The notes under the pieces: model-generated
What the model was told of the DNA's origin: nothing
Databases searched by the model: none
Seen by the model: only the letters and a program-made list of their open reading frames with translations
Shown: one piece after another, positions 1-8,744 of the stretch
Layout of the letters: every line of letters begins with the position of its first letter
Position numbering within the stretch: the stretch's first letter is position 1
Source: Rugamonas aquatica
GTDB taxonomy: Bacteria > Pseudomonadota > Gammaproteobacteria > Burkholderiales > Burkholderiaceae_D
DNA: 64,000 nt
Reading direction: 5' to 3'
NCBI RefSeq assembly: GCF_009380215.1
Contig: NZ_WHUG01000006.1
Span: 186,001-250,000, forward strand
Program-made: the position numbers and the translations under genes

Positions 1-715
1 ACACCCGCTTGCTGAAGTTGCGCACGTGCTTGGCCATGAATTCGGTGACGATCTTGGAAATCTTCAGGTTGCTGACCTCGTCGCCGTAGACCGCGTCCAT
101 CGGCACGTCGTGCACCACGGCGTTCAGCGTGTTGAGGCGGAACAGCATGTCGGTCTCGAAGAAATAGCGCTTGCTGATCTTGTGGAACGGCAGGTGGCGC
201 GCGGCGTCGCGGTGGATCGCGGTATAGCCGTTGGTCGGGTCGAACAAGTCCCAGTAGCCGGACGACAGCTTGGTCAGCAGCGACAGCATGGCGTTGCCGA
301 ACAGGCGCATCGGCGGCATGCTGCCGATCTGCTCCAGGTCGAAGAAGCGGTTGCCCTTGGTGTAGTCGGCCTCGCCGGCCAGGATGGGGGCGATGAAGGC
401 CGGGATCAGCGACGGATCCATCTGGCCGTCGCCGTCGACCTTGACCATGATGTCGGCGCCATCGGCGATCGCGGCCTGGTAGCCGGTCATGACGGCGCCG
501 CCCACGCCCTGGTTTTCCGCATGCTCGACCACCACCACGCGCGGGTCGGTGTTATGGGCGCGCACATAGGCGCCGGACTGGTCAGGGCAGCGGTCGTCGA
601 CCACGTAGATGCGGTCGACTTCAGGGCCGATCGCCGCCAGTACGCCGAGGATGTGGCGCGTCACTTTATAGCTGGGAATGACGACGGCGACGGAAGGGGG
701 GTTGGTCTGCTGCAT
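1..715 (-). CDS. Family 2 glycosyltransferase, 3' end outside window (partial)
   Basis: Reading the minus strand from an ATG at 715 gives a 238-residue uninterrupted frame that runs off the left edge, so the C-terminus is missing. It starts MQQTNPPSVAVVIPSYKV, a typical GT-A nucleotide-binding start, followed by VVDDRCPD, GVGGAVMTGY and KVDGDGQMDP, where DGD is the likely metal and sugar-nucleotide binding DXD. This matches dolichol- or polyprenyl-phosphate mannosyl/glucosyltransferase-like GT2 enzymes, which act at the cytoplasmic face of the inner membrane. It lies head-to-head with an O-acetylation pair and near an O-polysaccharide export operon, so a role in surface glycan synthesis is likely. 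The sugar and acceptor cannot be told. The 270 bases between it and the next gene hold the divergent promoters; AT-rich patches are visible there but no convincing hexamer pair. Confidence 0.85.
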   Translation of the reverse strand, partial: MQQTNPPSVAVVIPSYKVTRHILGVLAAIGPEVDRIYVVDDRCPDQSGAYVRAHNTDPRVVVVEHAENQGVGGAVMTGYQAAIADGADIMVKVDGDGQMDPSLIPAFIAPILAGEADYTKGNRFFDLEQIGSMPPMRLFGNAMLSLLTKLSSGYWDLFDPTNGYTAIHRDAARHLPFHKISKRYFFETDMLFRLNTLNAVVHDVPMDAVYGDEVSNLKISKIVTEFMAKHVRNFSKRV

Positions 716-984
716 ATTCTTCGGTGGTGAGTTCGGTGGTTGTGTTGGGCCGGCACGGAGGGCGTTCAAGGTAAGCGGCAGCTATCTGCGCGGCAAGTGC
801 CGTTACAGCCCGTTACATATAAGGCAAGTATGCCCGGCGTGATTATACGGCAGGTCTGAGATAATGTTCACTACAGCAATTTTTTGCCCGGTAGGCGGTA
901 GCGTTGGGGTTTTGGTTTATCATGCCCCCCTTCCGTTATGTAAATGCCACTGCAGCGACACGGCCGGTCTCTTTGAGGTTATTC

Positions 985-2394
985 ATGGTTTTCAGTTCCG
1001 CCACGTTCTTATTCTATTTTTTCCCCTTATTCCTGTTCTTATACTATGTGCTGCCGTGGAAAAACGGCGTACTGCTGATCGGCAGCCTGCTGTTCTACGC
1101 CTGGGGCGAGCCGCGCTTCGTGCCGCTGCTGCTGGCGTCGGCGCTGCTGAACTACGGGGTGGGCTGGCTGATCAACGCCGCCCGGGGTGAACGCCGCCGC
1201 CAGGCCATGCTGGTGCTGGGCGTGCTGGCCAACCTGGCGTTCCTGATGTATTACAAATATATCGGCTTCTTCGCCGGCATCTACAACCAGCTGGCGCAGC
1301 CGTTCGGCCACGGCGTCACGGTGCCGGCCGTGGTGCTGCCGCTGGGGATCTCCTTCTTCACCTTCCAGGGCATTTCCTACCTGATCGACCTGTACCGCCG
1401 CGACATCGAGGTGCAGAGCAGCTTCTGGCGCTTCGCCATGTACAAGGCCATGTTCCCGCAGCTGATCGCCGGCCCCATCGTGCGCTACCGCCAGATCGCC
1501 CACGAGATCGAACACCGCGACCTGCCGAACGCGCGCCTGTGGGCGGGCTTCCGCCAGTTCATCATCGGCCTGGCGCAGAAGATGTTGATCGCCAATACCG
1601 TGGCGCTGTCGGCCGACCGCCTGTTCGCGCAAGACCCGTCGCAGCTGACCACGGCCGGCGCCTGGATCGGCATCGCCTGCTACACCATCCAGATCCTGTT
1701 CGACTTCGGCGGTTACTCGAACATGGCGATCGGCATCGGCCACATGCTGGGCTTCACTTATCCACCCAACTTCCAGCGCCCGTACGCCTCGCTGTCGATG
1801 ACGGAATTCTGGCGCCGCTGGCACATCAGCCTGTCGTCGTGGTTCCGCGACTACCTGTACATTCCGCTGGGCGGCAACCGCCACGGCCCGCTGCGCACCT
1901 ACCTGAACCTGGGCCTGGTGTTCCTGCTGTGCGGCCTGTGGCACGGCGCCGCCTGGACCTTCGTGATCTGGGGCCTGTGGCACGGCGCCCTGCTGGTGCT
2001 GGAGCGCCTGGGCCTGGGCGCGCTGCTGGCGCGGCTGCCGTCGCTGGTGTCGCAAGCCTACACGCTGCTGATGGTCATGCTGGGCTGGGTGTTCTTCCGC
2101 GCCGACAGCGTGCCGCATGCGCTGTCCTTCCTGCGCACCATGTTCGGCCTGCAGGGCGAGGCGGCCGTGCCGCATCCGTGGCAGATCGATTTCACCGCCT
2201 CGTCGGCGCTGGCGCTGGCGATCGGCACGCTGATCGCCACCGTGCGCCTGACGCCGGCCACGCTGCGCAGCCGCGCCGCGACGCTGCTGCAGGCGGCGCC
2301 GTTGCGCTCGGCCGCGCTGGCCGCCGCCTTCATGCTGTGCGTGCTGAACATGGCCGCCGGCACCTATAACCCGTTTATTTATTTCCGTTTCTGA
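985..2394 (+). CDS. MBOAT family membrane O-acyltransferase (AlgI/PatA-like)
   Basis: This 469-residue polytopic membrane protein has the hallmarks of the MBOAT family that moves acetyl groups across the inner membrane for polysaccharide O-acetylation. Visible motifs are the N-terminal MVFSSATFLFYFFPLF, the family block FRDYLYIPLGGNRHG and the catalytic-His region LCGLWHGAAWTFVIWG. An upstream in-frame ATG at 904 would add 27 residues of unusual composition. I chose 985 because GAGG sits about 7 bases before it and because family members begin MVFSS. The stop shares a base with the start of the next gene, so the two are translationally coupled and probably form one acetylation machine, as AlgI does with AlgJ/AlgX. 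Confidence 0.92.
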   Translation: MVFSSATFLFYFFPLFLFLYYVLPWKNGVLLIGSLLFYAWGEPRFVPLLLASALLNYGVGWLINAARGERRRQAMLVLGVLANLAFLMYYKYIGFFAGIYNQLAQPFGHGVTVPAVVLPLGISFFTFQGISYLIDLYRRDIEVQSSFWRFAMYKAMFPQLIAGPIVRYRQIAHEIEHRDLPNARLWAGFRQFIIGLAQKMLIANTVALSADRLFAQDPSQLTTAGAWIGIACYTIQILFDFGGYSNMAIGIGHMLGFTYPPNFQRPYASLSMTEFWRRWHISLSSWFRDYLYIPLGGNRHGPLRTYLNLGLVFLLCGLWHGAAWTFVIWGLWHGALLVLERLGLGALLARLPSLVSQAYTLLMVMLGWVFFRADSVPHALSFLRTMFGLQGEAAVPHPWQIDFTASSALALAIGTLIATVRLTPATLRSRAATLLQAAPLRSAALAAAFMLCVLNMAAGTYNPFIYFRF

Positions 2395-3602
2395 TGATGA
2401 CGTCCGCTACTCCCGCCGGCCCGCTGCGCCGCCACGCGGCCAAGATCGCGCTGGTCGCGCTGCTGGCCATCCCCGCCATCGTCGGCGCCGACCACGCCGT
2501 GGCCGACCGCCGCAGCGAAAACCGCGTGCTGGCCTCGCTGCCAGATCGTCCCACCGACTGGGCTTCGCTGCTGGCGCTGCCGGCCAAGCTGGACGCCTGG
2601 ATCAATGACAATTTCGGCTTCCGCGAGGAGCTGCTGCACACCCACAACCAGCTGCGTTACCGCCTGTTCCACGAATTCCCGTCGGTGCAGGTGACGGCCG
2701 GCCGCCACGGCCGCATGTTCCTGACCGCGCACAGCACCAATGTGCCGCCGTTCTCGGCGGTGACGGGGGTGTGCGCCGGCGACGCCGTGGTGCGCGCCGG
2801 CACGCCGGAATACATCAACCGCCTGTTCCGCGACTTCCACGCCCAGGGCCTGGATCCGCGCATGGTGATCGTGCCGTCCGGCCCGGTGGTCGAGTACCAG
2901 GATTTGCCGCGCTGGATTTCGGACCGCTGCGCCTCCACCGATACGCCGATGGGCAAGCTGTTGGCCGGCAATGCGCTCGATCCGCTGGTGCGCCAGTCGA
3001 CCATTTATCCGCTCAAGGAAATGCGCGACATCCGCAGCCGCATGATGCTGTTCCCCAAGCACTGGTTCCATTGGAACGGACCCGGCCTGGCCGAGGTGGC
3101 CGAGCTGACGCTGCCGATGTGGGGCAAGCCGCGCGGCACGCCGGCGCCGGCTTTCGGCATCGTCAGCACGAAGTTCCGCTCGGACGTGCAGAACCTGTTC
3201 CAGGGCCTGGACATCGACAACACGGTGGAGGAGGCCGACTTCGCGAAGGCCGGCGTCGAGTCCTGCTACGGCGGGCGCTGCTTCCCGGAATTCAAGGAGT
3301 ATGCGGAAACGCTGTATGACATCTCGCGCTTCCGCAATCCGAAGGCGCCCAAGCGCCGGCTGGTGATGTTGACCGATTCCTTCGGTTCCAAGATCTCGGG
3401 CTGGTATGCGCGCTACTATTCGGAAGTGGAGCAGGTGGCGACCAACAATATCTCGCAGCTGAGCACGGACCAGATCCGCCGCCTGAAAGAGTATCTGTTC
3501 CGCGACCGCGAGAATATGGATTTGCTGATCCTGTACCACGACGGCGGCGCCACCACGGGCACGCTGCAATACGGTCTGGAACGCTTCCACGAAAAGCCCT
3601 AG
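2394..3602 (+). CDS. AlgJ/AlgX-like SGNH acetyltransferase, partner of the MBOAT protein
   Basis: A 402-residue protein with an N-terminal membrane anchor (about residues 15-33), followed by the SENRVLASLPDRP and NDNFGFREEL segments typical of AlgJ/AlgX/DHHW-type polysaccharide O-acetyltransferases. The motif LTDSF near residue 325 fits the nucleophile-Ser block of the SGNH fold. The start overlaps the MBOAT stop. The likely role is periplasmic transfer of acetyl groups, delivered by the MBOAT partner, to the nearby O-polysaccharide or to an exopolysaccharide. No alginate or cellulose polymerase is visible here, so the acceptor is unknown. Two adjacent ATGs (2394, 2397) are equally possible starts. 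Confidence 0.82.
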   Translation: MMTSATPAGPLRRHAAKIALVALLAIPAIVGADHAVADRRSENRVLASLPDRPTDWASLLALPAKLDAWINDNFGFREELLHTHNQLRYRLFHEFPSVQVTAGRHGRMFLTAHSTNVPPFSAVTGVCAGDAVVRAGTPEYINRLFRDFHAQGLDPRMVIVPSGPVVEYQDLPRWISDRCASTDTPMGKLLAGNALDPLVRQSTIYPLKEMRDIRSRMMLFPKHWFHWNGPGLAEVAELTLPMWGKPRGTPAPAFGIVSTKFRSDVQNLFQGLDIDNTVEEADFAKAGVESCYGGRCFPEFKEYAETLYDISRFRNPKAPKRRLVMLTDSFGSKISGWYARYYSEVEQVATNNISQLSTDQIRRLKEYLFRDRENMDLLILYHDGGATTGTLQYGLERFHEKP

Positions 3603-3612
3603 GCCGATGCAT

Positions 3613-3690
3613 GTCATTCCCGCGAAAGCGGGAATCCATACGGCGTATGCAAGCAAGCTCAGTATGGACTCCCGCGTTCGCGGGAGTGAC
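3613..3690. repeat. Paired dRS3-like palindromic repeat, copy A
   Basis: Two hairpin units face each other. ATTCCCGCGAAAGCGGGAAT at 3616-3635 exactly fits the dRS3 consensus ATTCCC-N8-GGGAAT known from Neisseria, and a variant ACTCCCGCGTTCGCGGGAGT lies at 3668-3687. The outer 28-base flanks are inverted copies of each other, so the whole is a larger dyad. It fills the space between two convergent genes, leaving 10 and 6 bases to their stop codons. Copies B and C at other convergent junctions share the first unit perfectly. A bidirectional terminator or mRNA-end role is an inference. Confidence 0.85.
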
Positions 3691-3696
3691 GGGTTG

Positions 3697-6600
3697 CTAG
3701 CGCTCCCCGCGCAGCACGGCCAGCAGTTCGACTGCGTTGTCGGCCCAGGTCTGCCACGGCATGCCGGCCGATGACGGCGCCTTGCCTTCCGCATCCAGCG
3801 CCAGCCAGGCGCGCACGGCCTCCGCCAATGCGGCGCCGTCGGTGCCGTCGAAATACTGCGCATGCCCGCCCGCCACCTCGCGGAACACCGGCAGCGCGCG
3901 CGCCAGCAACGGCAGCCCGTGGCTGGCCGCTTCGATCAGCGGCAGGCCGAAACCTTCCCCCTCGCTCGGCACCAGCAGACAGGCGCTGTCGCGGTACAAC
4001 TGCTGCAGCGCGTCGTCGTCCAGGCCTTGCAGCCAGAACAGGCGCTTGCCCAGCTGCGGATGTTGCTGCAAACGCTGCACGATCTGCGGTATGGTACGCC
4101 GCTCGTGCGACGGCAGCGGCTTCCAGCCTTCCGAACCGACGATGACCAGATTGGCTTGCACGCCATCCGCCCACAGCTGCTCGAAAGCGTCCAGCGCCTG
4201 CAGATGGCCTTTGCGCGGCTCGATCGTGCCCACCATCAGGAAGCTCGGCAGCTGGGTGTAGCGCGCCAGCTCGGCGTTGCTCGCGGACGGCGCGGTGGCC
4301 GCGCCGATGTCGGCGCCATGGTGCAGCACCGCCAGTTGCGGCAGCGAAGCCTGGGCGTCCTGCTGTTGCAGCCACAGGCGCAGCTCCTGGCGCACCGCGT
4401 CGGAGATGCAGATGATGCGGTCGGCCTGGGCGGCGATGCAGCGCAGCCAGGTGCCATGGCCCTGGGCCGCGCCGGACGGGAAGAATTCCGGCCGCAGCAC
4501 CGGCAGCAAGTCATGCACCAGGAAGTTGACCTGTACGCCGTGTGCGCGCCATTGCGCGTACAGGCCGGCCTGGGCGGCGGCAACCACCGAACCCGGCGTG
4601 TAGTCGGCGCTGTAGAACACGTCGCCGGCGCTGGTGTCGGCCACGCTGTCGTGCAGCTCGGCGTTGATGCCCAGCAGCTGCGCCGTGTAGCGGCGCGCAT
4701 AACGGTAATGCCAGCGGCCGCCTTCGTCGCTCAGGTACACCGGTTCCACGCGCCAGCCCGGCAGCGGCGCGCGCAGCAGCTCGGCCGCCTGGGTGCGCAC
4801 CACGCGTTCGATGCCGGTCTTCAAATCGTGGCGGGCGATGGCGGTGACGTCGACCAGCAGCTGGCGCGGCTGCGTCGCATCCGGCGCGCGGGCGATGGCG
4901 GCGGCCAGCTGTTGCAGCGAGGCTTCGTCGGTCGGCAAGTCGTCGCGCGCGGCCAGCGCCTGCAGCAGCGCCGGACGGTCGCTGCGCGCATCGATGGCGG
5001 CTTCGGCCATCGCGTCGGCGTACAGCTGCGCGCATTGCGCCGGGCTGTGCGCGGTATGCAGCAGATGCGCGGCGGCGGCGCCCAGCGCCTGGCGGCGGCC
5101 GGCGTCGTCGCGCAGGCCGTCCAGCGCGGCGGTCAGCGCCGGCAGTTCGAAGTGGTCGGGCAGTTGCCAGACGGTGTCGGTGGGCAGCGCGGCCATCGAG
5201 CCGTTGGCGTTGACGATGGTGGCCAGGCCGTAGTTCATGCAGTCGAGCACGGCGGCAGAAGTCTCGCCGCGCGATACGCTGCGCAGTTGCACGCCGATGT
5301 CGGCGGCCTGCAGATACTGGTGGTAGACGGCGTCGTCGGTCCAGCCGGCGATGCGGATGCGCTCGTGGCCGGCGATGGCGGCCGACACGTCGGCGCCGTA
5401 GTCGCCGCCGTGGTTCTCGCCCACCAGCACCAGGATGCAGCGCGGGTCGGCGTGCAGGCGCGAGGCCAGCCAGGCCTGTATCAGTTCCAGCGTCAGCTTG
5501 GTCGACGCGATGAAGCCGAAGCTGCACACCAGCAGCGCGTCGTCGGCGATGCCCAGCGCCTTGCGGGCGCCGCCGCGATCCTGCTGCGCCGGCAGCGCGC
5601 GCGGCAGCGGCACCACGTTCCAGTTGGCCGCCGCCTGCGCGCCGTACCACTGGCGCGCCAGACTGCGGGCGTGCTCGGAATGGACGATGACGCGGGTGGC
5701 GTCCTGCAGCACCGCCAGGTTGCACGGATAGATGCGCGTCGCTTCGGCGTGGTCGGTGTGCTGGCCGGCCAGCAGGGCCGGGTAGCCGTGGCTGTCGAAC
5801 AGCGCCTGCGACCACACGCCCGGCATGTTGCCGGTGCGCTGCTCGTAGGCCAGCACGCCGCTGAGGAAGAAATCGTGCAGCACCACCACGCCCGGATGGC
5901 GGCGCAGCAGGTCGAACATGTGGGTGTGGAAGGGGCTGTTGCCGAACTGGTAGAGGATCTGGTCGTACCCGTCCGCGTGCTCGTCGAACCAGGCGACGCT
6001 GCGTTGCGGCAGCGCGGCCAGTTCGGGCGACAGCGTCAGCTTGTCCTGTTGCAGCACCAGTTCGATGTCGAAATGGTCGAGCATGGCCGGCAGCAGCTGC
6101 GCGGCGTAGTCGGCGATGCCGGTGCGCTCGGGCGGCAGCGGCGTGACGAAGGCCAGCCTGGGCTTGCGCGCCGGCCTGGCCGGGGCCGCCACGGCGTCGG
6201 CCTGGGAGCGCCACGCCTCCAGCGCGCGCACGGTGCGCTGCGCCGTCACGTCCCACGAGAAGCGTTTGGCTTGCTGGCGGCCGTGCTCGCGCAGGCGTTG
6301 CTGCAAGGCGTCGTCGGTCAGCACTTCGGCGATCTTGGCGGCGATGGCGGCCGGATCGTCGGCGTTGAACATCGCTTCGTCGCAGCCTATCACTTCCGGA
6401 ATGCTGGTGTTGTCGGCGCCGATCACCAGCGCGCCGCAGGCCATGGCTTCCAGCGCCGGCAGGCCGAAGCCTTCGTGGCGCGACGGGAAGATGAACAGCG
6501 CGGCATTGCGGTACAGCTCGACCAAGTCGGCGTCGCTGACGTAGCCGGTCAGCACCAGCTCGTCCGCGACTACGCCGGCGCGCGCCGCGTGCGCCAGCAG

Positions 6601-7422
6601 CTGATCGCGGTCGTGCTGGCCCAGCTTGCTGGCGATCAGCAACTGGTGGCCGGCCCGCACCGCCTTTGGCAGCAGGCTGTAGGCGGTGATCAGGCCGTCG
6701 ATGTTCTTGCGGGTGTCGAAGCCGCCGGGCGCGTACATCAGCATCGCGCGCGTCAGGCCGAAGCGGCTGCGCAGCTCGCCCCAGCGCCGGGCGTCCGGCG
6801 CGGCCGGGTGGAAGCTGTCGTCGACCGCGGTGGAAATCGATACCACGTGCTCGGGCGCCAGTTGCAGCGCGTCGATGGCTTCCTGGCGCGAGTAGTCGGA
6901 GATCGACAGCAGCAGGCCGGCGTTGCGCAGCGAGGCGATCTTGCGGTCGTAGTACTGGCGCTGGGTCTGCGTGCCGAGGTAGGCGTCGGGATTGAGGAAG
7001 GGGATCAGGTCGTACAGCACCACGGCGGTGCGCTCGGCGCCGGCGAAGTTGCCGACCGAGACCACGGCGTCGTCGACATAGCCTTCGAACAGGCTGGTGA
7101 CGAGCACCGCGTCCGGCTTCAGCTGGACGATCGCGTGTTCGCGCAGCAGCTCGGCGGCGCGGGTGCGCGCGCTGTTGTCGGTGTGCAGTTCGGCCAGCGG
7201 CGCCGGCACGTCGAACACGCAGATGCGTTCGGGCGGCACCAGGCCGGCAAAGGCGGTGCGCAGGTCGGCGATGGCGTCGGCCAGCGCGCCGTTCAGCAGC
7301 AGCCACACTTCATGCGGGCCGGCGTTGCGCGCCACGCCCAGCGCCAGCGCCAGCGAATAACGGCCGATGCCGCGGAAGCGGCTTTCGGATTGGGCTCCCT
7401 GCAAATCGATGACGATACGCAT
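3697..7422 (-). CDS. Giant three-domain GT4 glycosyltransferase of O-polysaccharide synthesis
   Basis: A 1241-residue protein of three consecutive GT-B family 4 modules. Module 1 (about 1-405) has GFDTRKN and the EX7E block HEGFGLPALEAMACG with Glu317/Glu325. Module 2 (about 420-815) starts LAFVTPLPPERTGIADYA but has a degenerate block, GETSAAVLD, with Asp in place of the second Glu. Module 3 (about 853-1241) has GTIEPRKGH and EGEGFGLPLIEAASHG with Glu1156/Glu1164. Multi-module GT4 enzymes such as WbdA polymerise homopolymeric O-antigens exported by Wzm/Wzt. The start at 7422 was chosen because MRIVIDLQG is the normal GT4 start and because ATG overlaps the upstream TGA by one base. It is the last gene of the wzm-wzt-methyltransferase operon. 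Module 2 may be weakly active or serve another sugar. Confidence 0.88.
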   Translation of the reverse strand: MRIVIDLQGAQSESRFRGIGRYSLALALGVARNAGPHEVWLLLNGALADAIADLRTAFAGLVPPERICVFDVPAPLAELHTDNSARTRAAELLREHAIVQLKPDAVLVTSLFEGYVDDAVVSVGNFAGAERTAVVLYDLIPFLNPDAYLGTQTQRQYYDRKIASLRNAGLLLSISDYSRQEAIDALQLAPEHVVSISTAVDDSFHPAAPDARRWGELRSRFGLTRAMLMYAPGGFDTRKNIDGLITAYSLLPKAVRAGHQLLIASKLGQHDRDQLLAHAARAGVVADELVLTGYVSDADLVELYRNAALFIFPSRHEGFGLPALEAMACGALVIGADNTSIPEVIGCDEAMFNADDPAAIAAKIAEVLTDDALQQRLREHGRQQAKRFSWDVTAQRTVRALEAWRSQADAVAAPARPARKPRLAFVTPLPPERTGIADYAAQLLPAMLDHFDIELVLQQDKLTLSPELAALPQRSVAWFDEHADGYDQILYQFGNSPFHTHMFDLLRRHPGVVVLHDFFLSGVLAYEQRTGNMPGVWSQALFDSHGYPALLAGQHTDHAEATRIYPCNLAVLQDATRVIVHSEHARSLARQWYGAQAAANWNVVPLPRALPAQQDRGGARKALGIADDALLVCSFGFIASTKLTLELIQAWLASRLHADPRCILVLVGENHGGDYGADVSAAIAGHERIRIAGWTDDAVYHQYLQAADIGVQLRSVSRGETSAAVLDCMNYGLATIVNANGSMAALPTDTVWQLPDHFELPALTAALDGLRDDAGRRQALGAAAAHLLHTAHSPAQCAQLYADAMAEAAIDARSDRPALLQALAARDDLPTDEASLQQLAAAIARAPDATQPRQLLVDVTAIARHDLKTGIERVVRTQAAELLRAPLPGWRVEPVYLSDEGGRWHYRYARRYTAQLLGINAELHDSVADTSAGDVFYSADYTPGSVVAAAQAGLYAQWRAHGVQVNFLVHDLLPVLRPEFFPSGAAQGHGTWLRCIAAQADRIICISDAVRQELRLWLQQQDAQASLPQLAVLHHGADIGAATAPSASNAELARYTQLPSFLMVGTIEPRKGHLQALDAFEQLWADGVQANLVIVGSEGWKPLPSHERRTIPQIVQRLQQHPQLGKRLFWLQGLDDDALQQLYRDSACLLVPSEGEGFGLPLIEAASHGLPLLARALPVFREVAGGHAQYFDGTDGAALAEAVRAWLALDAEGKAPSSAGMPWQTWADNAVELLAVLRGER

Positions 7423-8744
7423 CAATGTTTCCTTGTCTTCTTGAGCGCGGATTGAAGATCGCGATAGGCGCGCAGCGCGCGCGGCGACATGTCGCCCAAC
7501 GGCGCCGGGGCTTGCGGCGGCATGGCCTGGCTGGCGGCGATGCTGGCCTGGTAGATCTGCATCACGCCCGGCACCCGCAGCAGCGGCCGCAGCAGGCGCC
7601 TGATGCGCGGCCGGCGCATCAGGGCGCGGGCGACGGTCAGCAAGGCGGTCCTGGCGCGCGTGCGCAGCCGGGCGCGGGCGCGCACCTGCAGCACCCAGCC
7701 GCCGACCATGCGCCACGGCGCGGTGATGCGCCACGAGCTGCTGGCCAGCAGCGCGGCGACTTGCTGGGCCGCCTGCTGGCGTGCCTGTTCGGCCTGCTGC
7801 AGCGCCTGTTCGGCGGCGTGCATGCGGCCGTCGAGTGCGGCCAGCGCGTGCGCCAGTTCCTCGCTGCGGGCGGCGTTGGTCTGGCCTTGTCGGGTCAGGC
7901 CTTCCAGGCCGGATTCGGCGCCGGCCAGGCGCAGCTTGCTGTCGATGGTGTGCTGTTCCAGCTGGGCCAGCGCGGCGCGCAGGGCGTCGTCGCGGTCGAC
8001 CAGGCGCTGCTCGAAGCGCTGCGCCAGCTGGCCCAGCGCCAGGCCGTAGCCGGCGTCGAAGGCGGTTTCGAACGGCGCCAGCACGGCGGCCGCGCCATCT
8101 TTTTGCGCGACCACCGCGTAGTCCGGGCTGACGCCGTCGAGCACGTTGATCAGGGCGATCGGCGTGTCGCCGCGCAGGCCGGCTTCCTCCTGCAGGCGCA
8201 CCACCTTGTGGCGGCTGAAGCCGCCGAACTCGGTGACGAAGGCCAGCAGCTGCGGCGGGATCGGCCGCAGGTGGGTGGGGTCGAGGTAGAAGCTGGAAGC
8301 GCCGACCACCAGGTTTTCCGGGTTCGGCGTTTCCATGATGAGCAGGCCGCCCGGCAGCAGCACGCGGCGGGTTTCCGCCACCAGCGTCTGCAGCAGTTCG
8401 AAGGGAATGTGCTCGACCAGGTGGAAGGCCGACACCACGGCCAGGCTGTTGTCCGGCAGCGCGCGCAGGCAGGCGATGGCGTCACCCAGTTCAACGTCGA
8501 GGCCGCGCTCGCGGCAGGCCGCCAGCATGCCGTCGTCGAGGTCGACGCCGTGGGCGCGGAAGCCCTGTTCGCCCAGCAGCTCCAGCCATTCGCCGCGGCC
8601 GCAGCCGAGGTCGAGCGCGGCGGGCGGGTCTTGCAGCGTGCGCAGCGGCGCGAAGAAGGGCTCGTAGGCGCGCAGGCGCTGCTTGATGAGCTCGCGCGAG
8701 CCGCGGTAGCGGTCTTCGAAGGCGCGGTAGAAGCCGGCGCTCAT
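7422..8744 (-). CDS. SAM-dependent methyltransferase with C-terminal coiled coil (possible chain terminator)
   Basis: This 440-residue protein has a class I methyltransferase domain (about residues 40-200) with the SAM-binding motif ALDLGCGRGEW, an acidic residue in HGVDLDDGML and the later FHLVEHIPFELL. After about residue 225 it becomes an Ala/Gln/Glu-rich heptad region (AEQALQQAEQARQQAAQQ), which predicts a coiled coil. A basic, arginine-rich segment follows. The start MSAGFYRAF at 8744 overlaps the wzt stop by 4 bases; a longer frame upstream is wzt in another frame. In the E. coli O9a system the methyltransferase-kinase WbdD caps the polymer and uses a coiled coil to set chain length. 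This protein lacks a kinase domain, so a WbdD-like terminator role is an inference from domain order and context. Confidence 0.85.
   Translation of the reverse strand: MSAGFYRAFEDRYRGSRELIKQRLRAYEPFFAPLRTLQDPPAALDLGCGRGEWLELLGEQGFRAHGVDLDDGMLAACRERGLDVELGDAIACLRALPDNSLAVVSAFHLVEHIPFELLQTLVAETRRVLLPGGLLIMETPNPENLVVGASSFYLDPTHLRPIPPQLLAFVTEFGGFSRHKVVRLQEEAGLRGDTPIALINVLDGVSPDYAVVAQKDGAAAVLAPFETAFDAGYGLALGQLAQRFEQRLVDRDDALRAALAQLEQHTIDSKLRLAGAESGLEGLTRQGQTNAARSEELAHALAALDGRMHAAEQALQQAEQARQQAAQQVAALLASSSWRITAPWRMVGGWVLQVRARARLRTRARTALLTVARALMRRPRIRRLLRPLLRVPGVMQIYQASIAASQAMPPQAPAPLGDMSPRALRAYRDLQSALKKTRKH

Noticed and set aside
26..730. Plus-strand frame of 234 codons at the left edge
   Set aside because: Its product is His/Val/Asp-rich without family motifs, while the minus strand encodes an intact GT2 enzyme over the same bases.
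3862..7455. Plus-strand frame of 1197 codons
   Set aside because: It is an antisense shadow of the triple GT4 gene, made open by GC-rich third positions; its composition (Gln/Arg/His/Val) is typical of such shadows.
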